A stretch of DNA of 64,000 bases from Pseudomonas sp. IPO3778 (GCF_013386825.1 NZ_JACARC010000022.1:41931-105930); one strand, 5' to 3'; positions 40,777-50,386 are shown, numbered from the stretch's first letter. Translations and numbers: made by a program. The notes: generated from the letters alone by a model not told the origin.

Positions 40777-40781
40777 CGCCC

Positions 40782-40804
40782 GCCCTGGCAACGAACGCCA
40801 GGGC
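40782..40804. terminator. Hairpin after mtaD
   Basis: GCCCTGGC (40782-40789) pairs with GCCAGGGC (40797-40804) across a 7-base loop, six bases after the mtaD stop. There is no T-run. It may weaken read-through into ubiG or stabilise the mtaD mRNA end. Confidence 0.4.
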
Positions 40805-40839
40805 CGGCAAAACGTTTTATCAGATTTAGAGGATGCCCC

Positions 40840-41538
40840 ATGAGCAACGTCGACCACGCTGAAATCGCCAAATTCGAAGCCCTCGCCCATCGCTGGTGGG
40901 ACCGCGAAAGCGAGTTCAAACCCCTGCACGACATCAACCCGCTGCGGGTCAACTGGATTGACGAACGCGTCAACCTGGCCGGCAAGAAGGTGCTGGATGT
41001 GGGTTGCGGCGGCGGTATTCTCAGTGAATCCATGGCCCAGCGCGGCGCCACCGTGATGGGTATCGACATGGGCGAAGCGCCATTGGCCGTCGCCCAGCTG
41101 CACCAACTGGAATCGGGCGTAAACGTCGAATACCGGCAGATCACCGCCGAAGACTTGGCCGAAGAAATGCCCGGGCAGTTCGACGTGGTCACCTGCCTGG
41201 AAATGCTCGAACACGTGCCCGACCCGTCCTCGGTGATCCGTGCCTGCTTCCGCATGGTCAAGCCCGGCGGCCAGGTGTTCTTCTCCACCATCAACCGCAA
41301 CCCGAAGGCGTACCTGTTCGCAATCATCGGTGCCGAATACATCATGAAGCTGCTGCCCCGCGGCACCCATGACTTCAAGAAATTCATCCGCCCTTCCGAG
41401 CTGGGTGCCTGGAGCCGCCAGGCCGGGCTGACCGTCAAGGACATCATCGGCTTGACCTACAACCCGCTGACCAAGCACTACAAGCTGGCCAGTGACGTTG
41501 ACGTCAACTACATGATCCAGACCCTGCGCGAGGAGTAA
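40840..41538 (+). CDS. ubiG: Ubiquinone biosynthesis O-methyltransferase UbiG
   Basis: A 232-residue SAM-dependent methyltransferase that carries out both O-methylation steps of ubiquinone synthesis. The SAM motif [12 protein letters not shown], the post-II strip [16 protein letters not shown] and the membrane-contact strip around [13 protein letters not shown] are present. GAGGATGCCCC precedes the ATG. It is the first gene of ubiG-mupP, separated by 4 bases. Confidence 0.97.
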   Translation: MSNVDHAEIAKFEALAHRWWDRESEFKPLHDINPLRVNWIDERVNLAGKKVLDVGCGGGILSESMAQRGATVMGIDMGEAPLAVAQLHQLESGVNVEYRQITAEDLAEEMPGQFDVVTCLEMLEHVPDPSSVIRACFRMVKPGGQVFFSTINRNPKAYLFAIIGAEYIMKLLPRGTHDFKKFIRPSELGAWSRQAGLTVKDIIGLTYNPLTKHYKLASDVDVNYMIQTLREE

Positions 41539-41542
41539 GCCT

Positions 41543-42214
41543 GTGAAGTTGCGAGCGGTTCTTTTCGACATGGACGGTACCCTGCTGGACACCGCGCCGG
41601 ACTTTATCGCCATCTGCCAGGCCATGCGGGCTGACCGCGGCCTGGCGCCGATGAACGACCAGCACATCCGCGACGAAATCTCCGGCGGCGCCCGGGCGAT
41701 GGTCGCCGTGACCTTTTCCATGGACCCCGAATCCCCAGGCTTTGAAGAACTGCGCCAGGAGTTTCTGGAGCGCTACCTCAAGGGCTGCGCCATCCACAGC
41801 AAGCTGTTCGACGGCATGGAAGAGCTGCTGGGAGACATCGAGAAATCCAAGCTGATCTGGGGCGTGGTCACCAACAAGCCGCTGCGCTTTGCCGAACCGA
41901 TCATGCAGCAGTTGGGCCTTGCTGAGCGCTCGGCGCTGCTGATCTGCCCGGACCATGTCAAGAACAGCAAACCGGACCCGGAACCGCTGATCCTGGCGTG
42001 CAAGATGCTCGACCTGGACCCGGCCAGCGTGCTGTTTGTGGGTGATGACCTGCGGGATATCGAGTCGGGCCGCGACGCCGGCACCCGAACCGCTGCGGTC
42101 ACCTACGGCTATATCCACCCGGACGATAACCCGCGCAACTGGGGCGCCGACGTGGTGGTGGATCACCCGCTGGAATTGCGCAAGGTGCTGGATAGCGCGC
42201 TGTGCAGTTGCTGA
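41543..42214 (+). CDS. mupP: N-acetylmuramic acid 6-phosphate phosphatase MupP (HAD family)
   Basis: A 223-residue HAD-superfamily phosphatase with the four motifs [20 protein letters not shown], a motif III Lys in NSKPDPEPL, and FVGDDLRDI. Older annotation called it phosphoglycolate phosphatase. In pseudomonads the copy between ubiG and yciK is MupP, which dephosphorylates MurNAc-6-P in the AmgK/MurU cell-wall recycling route and so affects intrinsic fosfomycin resistance. The start is GTG with GAGGAG in the end of ubiG. The call rests on family and position. Confidence 0.9.
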   Translation: MKLRAVLFDMDGTLLDTAPDFIAICQAMRADRGLAPMNDQHIRDEISGGARAMVAVTFSMDPESPGFEELRQEFLERYLKGCAIHSKLFDGMEELLGDIEKSKLIWGVVTNKPLRFAEPIMQQLGLAERSALLICPDHVKNSKPDPEPLILACKMLDLDPASVLFVGDDLRDIESGRDAGTRTAAVTYGYIHPDDNPRNWGADVVVDHPLELRKVLDSALCSC

Positions 42215-42242
42215 TCGGGAATACTTGAGGTTGATGCGCCTT

Positions 42243-42334
42243 TGTGGCGAGGGAGCTTGCTCCCGTTCGACTGCGCAGCAGTCGCAAATAGATGGGCTGC
42301 TTCGCACCCAACGGGAGCAAGCTCCCTCGCCACA
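42243..42334. repeat. REP-type inverted pair, TGTGGCGAGGGAGC family
   Basis: Arms at 42243-42267 and 42310-42334 are perfect inverted copies (25 bases) around GCGAGGGAGCTTGCTCCC, each arm itself partly palindromic. The same family recurs at 51420-51512. It lies in the gap between mupP and yciK. Confidence 0.85.
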
Positions 42335-42391
42335 GAAGCCTTAGCCGCAATGAATCACATGGATTTTCTGTGAACTTTGTCGAGGTTGTTT

Positions 42392-43132
42392 ATGTTTGAT
42401 TACTCTGCACGTCCAGAACTGCTCAAGGGCCGGGTCATCCTGGTCACCGGCGCCGGTCGCGGGATTGGCGCGGCGGCGGCAAAAACCTATGCCGCCCATG
42501 GCGCCACCGTGCTGTTACTGGGCAAGACCGAAGCCAACCTGGCCCAGGTCTATGACGAAATCGAAGCCGCCGGCCAGCCACAACCGGTGGTGATCCCGTT
42601 CAACCTGGAGACCGCCCTGCCCCATCAATACGATGAGCTGGCAGCGATGATTGAAAAGGAATTCGGCCACCTCGACGGCGTGCTGCACAACGCCTCGATC
42701 ATCGGCCCGCGCACGCCGGTCGAGCAGTTGTCCGGTGAGAATTTCATGCGGGTGATGCACGTGAACGTCAACGCGATGTTCATGCTGACCAGCACGCTGT
42801 TGCCGCTGCTCAAGCTGTCCCAGGATGCGTCGGTGGTGTTCACTTCAAGCAGTGTGGGCCGCAAGGGCCGGGCGTACTGGGGGGCTTACGGGGTGTCGAA
42901 GTTTGCCACCGAAGGCCTGATGCAAACCCTGGCGGATGAACTGGATAACGTTGCACCGGTGCGCGCCAACAGCATCAACCCGGGCGCCACCCGTACCAGC
43001 ATGCGGGCGCAGGCGTATCCAGGGGAAAACCCGACCGATAACCCGACACCGGAAGAAATCATGCCGGTGTACCTGTACCTGATGGGGCCGGACAGTACCG
43101 GCATCAATGGGCAGGCGTTTGACGCGCAATAA
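42392..43132 (+). CDS. yciK: YciK-like short-chain dehydrogenase
   Basis: A 246-residue classical SDR oxidoreductase. It has the NAD(P) motif VTGAGRGIGAAAA, the NNAG-equivalent HNASIIGP and the catalytic Ser/Tyr/Lys in FTSSSVGRKGRAYWGAYGVSK. The substrate is unknown. E. coli YciK is the closest named relative. The start at 42392 (MFDYSARPE) is preferred to an ATG 15 bases upstream because GAGG is at better spacing. It is conserved next to mupP in Pseudomonas. Confidence 0.9.
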   Translation: MFDYSARPELLKGRVILVTGAGRGIGAAAAKTYAAHGATVLLLGKTEANLAQVYDEIEAAGQPQPVVIPFNLETALPHQYDELAAMIEKEFGHLDGVLHNASIIGPRTPVEQLSGENFMRVMHVNVNAMFMLTSTLLPLLKLSQDASVVFTSSSVGRKGRAYWGAYGVSKFATEGLMQTLADELDNVAPVRANSINPGATRTSMRAQAYPGENPTDNPTPEEIMPVYLYLMGPDSTGINGQAFDAQ

Positions 43133-43148
43133 CAGCTGACACGGTCTG

Positions 43149-43235
43149 TGTGGGAGCTGGCTTGCCTGCGATAGCATCACCGCGGTGTGACTGAAACACC
43201 GAGGTGCCGGCATCGCAGGCAAGCCAGCTCCCACA
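43149..43235. repeat. REP-type inverted pair, TGTGGGAGCTGGCTTGCCTG family
   Basis: Arms 43149-43172 and 43212-43235 are perfect 24-base inverted copies with a 39-base spacer. The pair sits between the convergent yciK and binding-protein genes and may act as a bidirectional terminator. The TTGCCTGCGAT 3' part sets it apart from the other two families in this window. Confidence 0.85.
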
Positions 43236-43259
43236 TTGGTTTGTGGTGTGGTTAAAAAC

Positions 43260-44774
43260 TTAGTTTTTCACCACTTCCTCAAGCGTGAAGCGCCCCAACG
43301 GGTTTTGCAGGAAGTTACTGACGTTCTTGCGTGAGATGTTGATGTACGGGCTGTAGTACAGGTCGATCCAGTTCACATCCTGTTTCGCCATTTTCTGCAG
43401 GTCGATGTACATCTGCTCACGCTTGACCGGATCCGACTCGATCCGTGCCGCGGCCACCAGGTCCTTGACCTTGTCGTTCTTGTAGCGGGTCATGTAGTTC
43501 TGGTTGGTGTCGTGGCCCAACACGAAGGTGGTCTTCTGGTCCGGGTCGAGGATGTCGTTGGTCCAGTACATCACTGAAATATCGTAATCACCGTCCACCA
43601 GCATCTGCCAGCTTTGGGTAGGGTCGACCTTTTGCAGGTTGGCCGTAACGCCGACCTTGGCCAACTGGTCCTTGATGATGACCGCAATCTGCTCGTCGGC
43701 TTCGTTGCCGGCGTTGACCACGTAGTTGAGTTTCAAGTCCTGGGCACCGGCAGCCGCCAGCAGTTTCTTGGCTTCGGTCGGGTCATACGGGCGTTGCAGG
43801 TTGTTGGCGTAGTGGTACAACGAGCCCTTTGGAATGTAGGAATAGGCCACAGTGCCTTGGCCGAAAGTGGCGGTTTTCACCAGGGATTGTTTGTCGATGG
43901 CCATGTCCAGCGCCTGACGCACTTCCGGCTTGGCCAGCAGACCGTGGGCGTGGTTGATCAACAGGTGATCTTCACGGGTCGACGGGTCCGAGTGCACCAC
44001 CACGTTCTTGTCTTTCTTCAGCTCTTCCACCCGGGAGAACGGGACGAAAATCGCCGTGTCCAGTTCGTTGTTCTGCACCATGCGCATGCGCGTGTTGTCA
44101 TCGGTGACCGACACCCACTCCACCCCATCCAGGCTCACCTTGCCGGCCTGCCAGAAGTTCGGGTTCTTCTTCAGAATCACCCGATCACCCTTGCGCCACT
44201 CGCCCACGGTAAACGCGCCGGAGGTCACCGGGTTTTCCGAATAGGCGTCCTCGCCCAGGGTGGTCATGGCCTTTTCCGACAGGATCGATACCGTTGGCGA
44301 CGCGAGTTGGGAAAGGAAGGCCACCGCCGGGGTTTTCAAGGTCACCACCAGGGTTTGCGGGTCTGTGGCCTTGGCGGTGTTGATCAGGCTGAACGGATCG
44401 CTCCACAGCGAGGCCTTGTTGTCGCGGATGCGCAACAGGCTGAACGCAGCGTCATCAGCGGTGATCGGCGAACCGTCCGAGAACTTCGCGGCGCGCAGCT
44501 TGAATGTGTACGTCAGGCCGTCCTTGGAAATGTCCCAGCTTTCTGCCAGCCCCGGTTCCATCTTGGTGCCCAGGTTATCCACGCGCACCAGGGTGTCGTA
44601 GACGTTGGCAAATACCCAGGTGTCGCGGTTCTGCGCACTTTTGATCGGGTCAAAGGTGGTGCTGTCTTCGCGGCAGCCGATGGTGAGCACACCAGCAGCG
44701 TGGGCGATACCGGCGGTCAGCGACCACGCGGTGAGTGTGGCGGCGGCGAGCAACTTCAAGTGACGGGATTGCAT
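43260..44774 (-). CDS. Dipeptide/oligopeptide ABC transporter substrate-binding protein
   Basis: A 504-residue periplasmic protein of SBP family 5. Residues 1-26 form a signal peptide with cleavage after AHA. The mature N-terminus GVLTIGCREDSTTFDPIKSA, the ADDAAFSLLRI strip and the RQALDMAIDK segment are typical. It should capture a peptide or a peptide-like compound for the permease genes in front of it. It is last in the pip-BCDF-A operon after a 51-base gap with its own AAGGAG site, which fits the higher dose usual for binding proteins. The true ligand may be a plant-derived amide or peptide. Confidence 0.88.
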   Translation of the reverse strand: MQSRHLKLLAAATLTAWSLTAGIAHAAGVLTIGCREDSTTFDPIKSAQNRDTWVFANVYDTLVRVDNLGTKMEPGLAESWDISKDGLTYTFKLRAAKFSDGSPITADDAAFSLLRIRDNKASLWSDPFSLINTAKATDPQTLVVTLKTPAVAFLSQLASPTVSILSEKAMTTLGEDAYSENPVTSGAFTVGEWRKGDRVILKKNPNFWQAGKVSLDGVEWVSVTDDNTRMRMVQNNELDTAIFVPFSRVEELKKDKNVVVHSDPSTREDHLLINHAHGLLAKPEVRQALDMAIDKQSLVKTATFGQGTVAYSYIPKGSLYHYANNLQRPYDPTEAKKLLAAAGAQDLKLNYVVNAGNEADEQIAVIIKDQLAKVGVTANLQKVDPTQSWQMLVDGDYDISVMYWTNDILDPDQKTTFVLGHDTNQNYMTRYKNDKVKDLVAAARIESDPVKREQMYIDLQKMAKQDVNWIDLYYSPYINISRKNVSNFLQNPLGRFTLEEVVKN

Positions 44775-44825
44775 GTCATAACTCCTTGTTTATAACGGCG
44801 GTTGTTCACGAAGGGCAGGTAGGGT

Positions 44826-45797
44826 TCAAAGCAAAGGTTCTTCAAGCACGCAACTGTACCGATGCGTTTGCACAAAGTGAGTCGGCGGCAATACCTCGGC
44901 ACACACCGCTCGTGCATGCCGGCAACGCGGGTGAAAGGCGCAACCCTTGGGTAATTTCAGTGGGCTGGGCGGCTCGCCCGGCAACGGTTCGCTGGGCAGC
45001 GGGCGGTAAGGATCTATCTCCGGGATCGCCTGGATCAGCGCCGCCGTGTAGGGATGGCGCGGCGCGGTAAACACCGCCTCAACCGGGCCCTCCTCGACGA
45101 TTTTCCCCAGGTACATCACCGCCACCCGGTCGCACAGGCGGCGGACGATGGCCAGGTCGTGGGCGATAAACAGGATCGCCAGGTTCATGCGCTGCTGCAG
45201 TTCCAGCAGCAGGTTAATGATCTGGCCCTGGATCGATACATCCAGGGCGGCCACGCATTCATCGGCGATGATCAACCGCGGCTCCACCGCCAGCGCCCGG
45301 GCAATGCCGACCCGCTGGCATTGGCCGCCGCTGAGGGAGCCGGGCTTGCGGCCGGCGAGTTCCGGGCGCAGGCCTACCAGATCGAGTAACTCGTCGACCC
45401 GGCGCGGGATATTTTCTGACGACACCTTGCGCTGCACCCGCAGGACTTCGGCGATGGTTTCGCCAACGGTCAGCCGTGGGTTCAGGGCGGCGTAAGGATC
45501 CTGAAAGATCATCGCCGTCTCGTGCCGCAACCGCGCAATGTCCACAGGCCCGGCGTGGGCCATGTCGATGCCGTCGAACACCACCTGCCCTGCGCTGATG
45601 GGGTTGAGGTGCAAAATCGCCCGCCCCAGGGTGCTTTTGCCGCTGCCGGACTCACCCACCAAACCCAGGGTTTCACCGGCCGCCAGCGTTAGGGACACGC
45701 CGTTGACCGCCCTCACCCACTGCTTATTCAGGCCAAACAGGCCGCTGCCGGCCGCAGCAAAGCGCACCTCAAGGTCATTCACCTGTAACAACGTCAT
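44826..45797 (-). CDS. Peptide ABC transporter ATPase, DppF/OppF-like
   Basis: A 323-residue ATPase with Walker A GESGSGKSTLG, signature LSGGQCQRVGIARAL and Walker B LIIADECVAALD. The C-terminal extension GCAFHPRCRHARAVC, with spaced Cys residues, is the oligopeptide-transporter iron-sulfur/zinc-like tail. The signature's usual Gln-Gln-Arg reads Gln-Cys-Gln. The start at 45797 overlaps the previous ATPase stop (ATGA). Membrane-associated on the cytoplasmic face. Confidence 0.92.
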   Translation of the reverse strand: MTLLQVNDLEVRFAAAGSGLFGLNKQWVRAVNGVSLTLAAGETLGLVGESGSGKSTLGRAILHLNPISAGQVVFDGIDMAHAGPVDIARLRHETAMIFQDPYAALNPRLTVGETIAEVLRVQRKVSSENIPRRVDELLDLVGLRPELAGRKPGSLSGGQCQRVGIARALAVEPRLIIADECVAALDVSIQGQIINLLLELQQRMNLAILFIAHDLAIVRRLCDRVAVMYLGKIVEEGPVEAVFTAPRHPYTAALIQAIPEIDPYRPLPSEPLPGEPPSPLKLPKGCAFHPRCRHARAVCAEVLPPTHFVQTHRYSCVLEEPLL

Positions 45798-46750
45798 GGG
45801 CGAGCCCCCAGGGGATAGTGACAGGCCACCCGCGCGCCTTCCGGCAAGAGCTCGGTGCACACGGCGCCGACTTGCGGGCAACGCGGGTTGAACCGGCAGC
45901 CCTTGGGCAAGGCATCCAGCAACGGCGGTTGTCCGGGGATGGTGCGTAACAGGGCGTGGCCGCTGCTGGTGGCGGGCTGGCACTCGATGAGGCCGGCGGT
46001 GTACGGGTGTTGCGGGTGCGCCAGCAATTCGTATTTGCTGCCGTGTTCACACAGGCGACCGGCGTACATCACGGCGATGGCGTCGCAGGTTTGCGCCACC
46101 ACGCCCAGGTCGTGGGTGATCATGATGATCGACAGGCCGCGCTGGTCTCGCAGGTCCAGCAACAGGCGCAGGATCTGGGCCTGCACGGTGACGTCGAGGG
46201 CGGTGGTCGGCTCGTCGGCGATCAGCACCTTGGGATTGCAGCCCAGGGCCACGGCGATCATCGCCCGCTGGCGCATGCCGCCGGAAAACTCGTGAGGGTA
46301 ATTGTCGATGCGCGCCGTGGGATCGGGGATACCAACCTGGCGCAGCACCTCGATGGCCTGCAAACGCGCGTCCTTTTTCGACGCGCCCTGGTGCAGGCGG
46401 ATGCCTTCGGCGATCTGCTCGCCAATGCGCATCAGCGGGTCGAGGTGGCTGCTGGGGTTCTGGAAAATCATCCCCAGTTGCCCGCCGCGCACCGCGCGCA
46501 TGCCAGCGTCATCCAATGCCAACAGGTCCTGACCCGCCAGGCGAACCGAACCGCCCTGCACCCGCAGGCTGGGGGACGGCAGCAAGCGCATCAGCCCGCG
46601 ACACGCCATGGTCTTGCCGGAGCCACTTTCGCCCACCAGCCCGAGGATTTCACCTTCGGCCAGGTCGAAGGACACCCGGTCCAACAGGGTCACATCACGC
46701 CCGGTGTTATTGGCGATTACGCTCAGGTCGCGCACTTGCAGAAGACTCAT
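45794..46750 (-). CDS. Peptide ABC transporter ATPase, DppD/OppD-like
   Basis: A 318-residue ATPase with Walker [13 protein letters not shown], signature [15 protein letters not shown] and Walker [12 protein letters not shown]. The C-terminal [15 protein letters not shown] tail is typical of peptide importers. The start at 46750 overlaps the permease stop by four bases. An upstream ATG would add 48 residues unlike any ATPase. With the DppF-like protein it makes a heteromeric motor. Confidence 0.92.
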   Translation of the reverse strand: MSLLQVRDLSVIANNTGRDVTLLDRVSFDLAEGEILGLVGESGSGKTMACRGLMRLLPSPSLRVQGGSVRLAGQDLLALDDAGMRAVRGGQLGMIFQNPSSHLDPLMRIGEQIAEGIRLHQGASKKDARLQAIEVLRQVGIPDPTARIDNYPHEFSGGMRQRAMIAVALGCNPKVLIADEPTTALDVTVQAQILRLLLDLRDQRGLSIIMITHDLGVVAQTCDAIAVMYAGRLCEHGSKYELLAHPQHPYTAGLIECQPATSSGHALLRTIPGQPPLLDALPKGCRFNPRCPQVGAVCTELLPEGARVACHYPLGARP

Positions 46751-47604
46751 GAGCGATCCCCCAACACTTGCGCCACACCATCGGCCAACAGACTGAAGCC
46801 CATGGCCAGGGTCACGATGGCCAGGCCCGGGAAGGTGCAAATCCACCAGGCGGTGGTGATGAATGCCTGTCCCTCGGCAACCATGGTGCCCCACTCGGCC
46901 GTCGGTGGTTGCACGCCCAAACCGAGGTAGCTGACCGCCGCCCCGTTGAGTAGCACCAGCACCGCGTCAGACATCGAGAACACAATCGAGCCGAACATGG
47001 CGTTGGGCAACAAATGCCGAAACAGGATGCGCCCGTGGCCGAAGCCCAGGCTCTTGGCGGCCAGGGCAAAGTCGCTTTCCTTGAGCACCAGGATTTGCGA
47101 ACGGATCAGCCGCGCGTACGACACCCAACCCACCAGCGCCATGGCGATATAAAAGCTCTTCAACCCCGGACCGAGGATGGCCATGATCGCCAGCATCAAC
47201 ACCAGGAAGGGAAACGCGAGGATCACGTCGATCACCCGCATGCAGAAGCTGTCGAACCGCCCACCGATATAACCGGACACCGCGCCGACAAACGTGCCGA
47301 TCAGGAACGGAAAGATCACGCCGATCACCGCCAGTTGCAGGTCGATGCGTGCGCCCCAGATCACCCTCGAAAGGATGTCTCGGCCGTAGTTGTCCGTACC
47401 AAACGGATGGATCAGATTGGGACCCAGCAAACTGATATCGGTGTTTTGCGCAATCGGATCGAAGGGTGCGATCCACGGGGCGAACAGCGCCAGCGCCAGC
47501 CATGTCAGCAGAATCAACAGGCCCCAGGCTGCGGTCAGCCGGCCGTTACGAAACCCGAAACGCAGGCGCAAGCGCCACGGGGCAATCAACGGGCGGCTGC
47601 TCAT
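46747..47604 (-). CDS. Peptide ABC transporter permease, DppC-like
   Basis: A 285-residue inner-membrane protein with about six helices. It has an N-terminal OppC-type segment and the cytoplasmic EAA loop (RSQILVLKESDFALAAKSLG, then FRHLLPNA) that docks to the ATPases. It overlaps the DppB-like gene by four bases and the next ATPase by four. Confidence 0.92.
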   Translation of the reverse strand: MSSRPLIAPWRLRLRFGFRNGRLTAAWGLLILLTWLALALFAPWIAPFDPIAQNTDISLLGPNLIHPFGTDNYGRDILSRVIWGARIDLQLAVIGVIFPFLIGTFVGAVSGYIGGRFDSFCMRVIDVILAFPFLVLMLAIMAILGPGLKSFYIAMALVGWVSYARLIRSQILVLKESDFALAAKSLGFGHGRILFRHLLPNAMFGSIVFSMSDAVLVLLNGAAVSYLGLGVQPPTAEWGTMVAEGQAFITTAWWICTFPGLAIVTLAMGFSLLADGVAQVLGDRS

Positions 47605-48548
47605 TGCATCTTCACTCGTGGGTCCAGCGCGACCGTCACCACATCGGCGGCAAAGTTGACCAGCACCGTGGCACAGGCCAGCACCATCGCCACGCCCTGT
47701 ACCACCATGTAGTCGCGGGTGAAAATCCCGCGCACCAGCAGCTGGCCAATGCCGGGAATCGCGAACAGGCTTTCGATCACCACCGTGCCGCTGATCAGCC
47801 AGCCAATGTTCACCGCCAGCAGGTTGACCGCCGGCACCAGGGAATTGGGCAATACGTGGCGCCGAAACACCGCCGCCTCTGACAAGCCCCGCGCCCGGGC
47901 GGCGGTAACGTGGTCGGCCTGCAACTCCATCAACATGCTCGCCCGCAGGTTACGCACCAGCACCGCCGACAACGCCAGGGCGATGGTCAGGCAGGGCAGC
48001 ACCATGTGGTGCGCCTTGTCCAGCCAGGTACGCCCGTAACCGGAAACCGGGAACAGCCCCCATTGCACGCTGAGCAACAGGATCAGCATCAAACCCAGCC
48101 AGAACGCCGGCATGCCCAGGCCAACGGTGGTGAACAGCCGGATCAGGTTATCTGCCCAACCGCCCTTATTACGCGCGGCCACCGTGGCCATCGGCACGGC
48201 GATCAACAACGCCAGCAGCACACTGCCGAGCACCAGGAACAGGGTCGGCTCGATGCGGGTGACGATCAGCTTCAGCGCGTCGACCTTGTACAGAAGGGAC
48301 TGGCCCAGGTCGCCCTTGAGCAGGTTTTTCAGAAAGTAGAAATATTGCAGCCATAACGGTTGGTCCAGGCCGTATTGGGCGCGGATCTTCAGCAACGCGT
48401 CCGGGGTGCTGCGCGACCCCAGCAGGGCCCGCGCCGGGTCGCCGGGAATCGAACGCACCAGCACAAAGGTGATCAGGCTGATGCCAAACAGCACCGGCAG
48501 CAATTGCAACGGCCGGGACAGCACAAAACGGTAACGCGCCAGGTTCAT
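47601..48548 (-). CDS. Peptide ABC transporter permease, DppB-like
   Basis: A 315-residue inner-membrane protein with about six helices and the N-terminal FVLVRSIPGDPARALLG strip typical of DppB/OppB. The EAA loop is seen as TAARARGLSEAAVFRRHVLPN. It starts three bases after the iminopeptidase-like gene stop, so the peptidase and transporter are one transcription unit. Confidence 0.93.
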   Translation of the reverse strand: MNLARYRFVLSRPLQLLPVLFGISLITFVLVRSIPGDPARALLGSRSTPDALLKIRAQYGLDQPLWLQYFYFLKNLLKGDLGQSLLYKVDALKLIVTRIEPTLFLVLGSVLLALLIAVPMATVAARNKGGWADNLIRLFTTVGLGMPAFWLGLMLILLLSVQWGLFPVSGYGRTWLDKAHHMVLPCLTIALALSAVLVRNLRASMLMELQADHVTAARARGLSEAAVFRRHVLPNSLVPAVNLLAVNIGWLISGTVVIESLFAIPGIGQLLVRGIFTRDYMVVQGVAMVLACATVLVNFAADVVTVALDPRVKMQ

Positions 48549-48551
48549 CCG

Positions 48552-49439
48552 CTAGCCTCGGTGACGAGCAAGGAAGTCCAGCAGCACCGGGAAGTAAGCC
48601 TGCGGCTCTTCGTAAAACGGCATATGGCTGCTGTTGGGGAACACGTGCAATTCAGCGTGCCGGGCCGCGCTTTTCATGCGCATGGCGCAAGCCGGGGTCA
48701 GTTCGTCGTGCTGGCCGGTGGTGATCAGTATCGGCATCTTGAAGTCGGCCATCTCGGGGATGCGATTCCAGTCCTTGAGGTTGCCGATGTAGAGGAATTC
48801 GTTGGGGCCCTGCATGGTTTCGTAGGGGCCCATGTTCCAGTCGCCGAGGGAGCGCTGGACCGGCGCCGGCCACTCGTCCAGGCGGCAGACGTGGCGGTAG
48901 TTGAGCAAGGTGATGGCGGCCTGGTACTGCGGGTGATCAAGGGTGCCCATGGCTTCATGGCGTTGCATCATGGCCACGGTTTCGCTGCCCAGGGCGCCGC
49001 GCAGGCGTTCCAGCTCCTGGGACAGGTGCGGAATGTCGCCGACGGTGTTTTCCAGGATCAGGCTTTTCAGCGCGTCGGGGTAGTGAATGGCGTACTCGAT
49101 GCCCAGCCATCCGCCCCAGGAATGCCCCAGCAAATGCACGCGACCCAGGTCGAGGGCCTGGCGCACGGTTTCGACTTCTTCGACATAACGGCTGATTTCC
49201 CACAGCGAAACATCGGTCGGTCTGGCTGAAGCGCCCGTGCCAAGCTGGTCGAATGCAACCACTCGCAGGCCGTTGTCCTTGAGCCAGCCATGAGCGTCGC
49301 GCAAGTAGTCGCAAGGCAGCCCGGGGCCACCATTGAGACACAGCAACACCTCATCGCCTTCGCCAAAGCTGTAGGCCACAAGGTTGTGGCCGTCGACTTG
49401 CACGTTGTACTGCTGGTCGGGAGCAATTTCACGCCACAT
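48552..49439 (-). CDS. pip: Proline iminopeptidase-family alpha/beta hydrolase (first copy)
   Basis: A 295-residue cytoplasmic serine hydrolase of the S33 group. The oxyanion strip LNGGPGLPCDYL, nucleophile elbow GHSWGG, acid GQHDE and histidine in SSHMPF are all present. Such enzymes remove N-terminal Pro from small peptides, but several act on amides. No signal peptide is seen, so it would act on imported substrate. It is the first gene of the operon and has a lux-box-like element 83 bases before its ATG, divergent from the LuxR solo gene. It is a clear paralogue of the second copy at 50481-51407. Confidence 0.88.
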   Translation of the reverse strand: MWREIAPDQQYNVQVDGHNLVAYSFGEGDEVLLCLNGGPGLPCDYLRDAHGWLKDNGLRVVAFDQLGTGASARPTDVSLWEISRYVEEVETVRQALDLGRVHLLGHSWGGWLGIEYAIHYPDALKSLILENTVGDIPHLSQELERLRGALGSETVAMMQRHEAMGTLDHPQYQAAITLLNYRHVCRLDEWPAPVQRSLGDWNMGPYETMQGPNEFLYIGNLKDWNRIPEMADFKMPILITTGQHDELTPACAMRMKSAARHAELHVFPNSSHMPFYEEPQAYFPVLLDFLARHRG

Positions 49440-49521
49440 GCATACATTCCTTGTTGTGTGTCGGCCCTGCGCAGAGTGGCCACTTAAAGGCCAACACTAC
49501 CGAGGAAGCCGCGTGTCCATA

Positions 49522-49541
49522 ACCTGGTAATTCTTATAGGT
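49522..49541. promoter_or_regulatory. lux-box-like inverted repeat before pip-transporter operon
   Basis: A 20-bp element beginning ACCTGGTAAT and ending TCTTATAGGT, with outer AACCT/AGGTT fully symmetric (49521-49525 and 49538-49542). The ACCT-N12-AGGT form is that of LuxR-family operators. It lies 83 bases above the first pip ATG on the minus strand and 80 bases above the LuxR ATG on the plus strand, so it could control either or both. Confidence 0.6.
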
Positions 49542-49621
49542 TTGGTCTGGCAGTCCTTCGCCGGGGCGTGGCATTCTACTTGCAGCAAGACGAGATTCAA
49601 ACGAATTCGGGAGCCGAACGG

Positions 49622-50386
49622 ATGCTGGCCAGGCTAACTGCGTGTAATGACCGTCTCATCCCCGGCAGGAGCCTGGATGAGCAGATGGACAACGCCCTCG
49701 TATTGGCCCAGGACCTGGGGTTTGATGCGTTGGTCTACGACTACACCCCCGTGCCCATTGACCATAATGGTGCACTGATCACCCCTTCTGTACTGCAATT
49801 GCGCAATACGCCACCCGACTGGTACAGCCTGTGGTGCAGCGCCGGGTATTATCAGATCGACCCGGTGCAACATCTCGCGCTGTCTTCGGTTTCACCGTTT
49901 GTCTGGTCCTACGAGGCCAAGGCCGACACCGCGCTGCAAAAGATCATCGACCCCTGCCACGCCCCCGTTTCCAGCTACCTGCATGACCGGCAGTTGACCT
50001 GCGGTGTCAGCGTGCCGATCCATTTGCCCCGGGGCGGCTTCGCTTCGCTGACCGGCCTGCGCACCGGCAAGGCCAGCACGGTGTTGCAGGATGCCCGCCA
50101 GACCTTGTCGGAATTCAACCTGATCACCCACGCCTTCCAGGAAGCGGCCTACCCGTTATTCAGCAAGGAACTGCGCTCCTACCCCCATATCCACCTGACC
50201 AAACGTGAGCGCGAATGCCTGAAGTGGGCCGCCGACGGCCTGACCGCCGCCGAAATTGCCACCCAACTGAGCCGGTCGCTGGCGGTCGTCACCCTGCACC
50301 TGGCGTCGGCCATGCACAAACTGGGGGCGAAAAACCGCGTTCAAGCGGTGGTGCGGGCCACCCATTACCGGCTGCTGGAAGACTGA
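49622..50386 (+). CDS. pipR: LuxR solo, PipR/OryR/PsoR-like plant-signal receptor
   Basis: A 254-residue regulator with an N-terminal autoinducer-binding domain and a C-terminal GerE helix-turn-helix (LTKRERECLKWAADGLTAAEIA). Against TraR, the pocket residues W57, D70, P71, W85 and G113 are conserved (here W67, D80, P81, W95 and Gly in LTCGVSVPI), but Tyr61 is Trp (W71). That swap marks the plant-associated LuxR solos that respond to plant compounds rather than AHLs. No luxI is present. The ATG at 49622 follows GGGAG at 8-base spacing. A GTG 54 bases upstream would give 272 residues. Flanking pip genes match the known arrangement of this subgroup. Confidence 0.88.
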   Translation: MLARLTACNDRLIPGRSLDEQMDNALVLAQDLGFDALVYDYTPVPIDHNGALITPSVLQLRNTPPDWYSLWCSAGYYQIDPVQHLALSSVSPFVWSYEAKADTALQKIIDPCHAPVSSYLHDRQLTCGVSVPIHLPRGGFASLTGLRTGKASTVLQDARQTLSEFNLITHAFQEAAYPLFSKELRSYPHIHLTKRERECLKWAADGLTAAEIATQLSRSLAVVTLHLASAMHKLGAKNRVQAVVRATHYRLLED

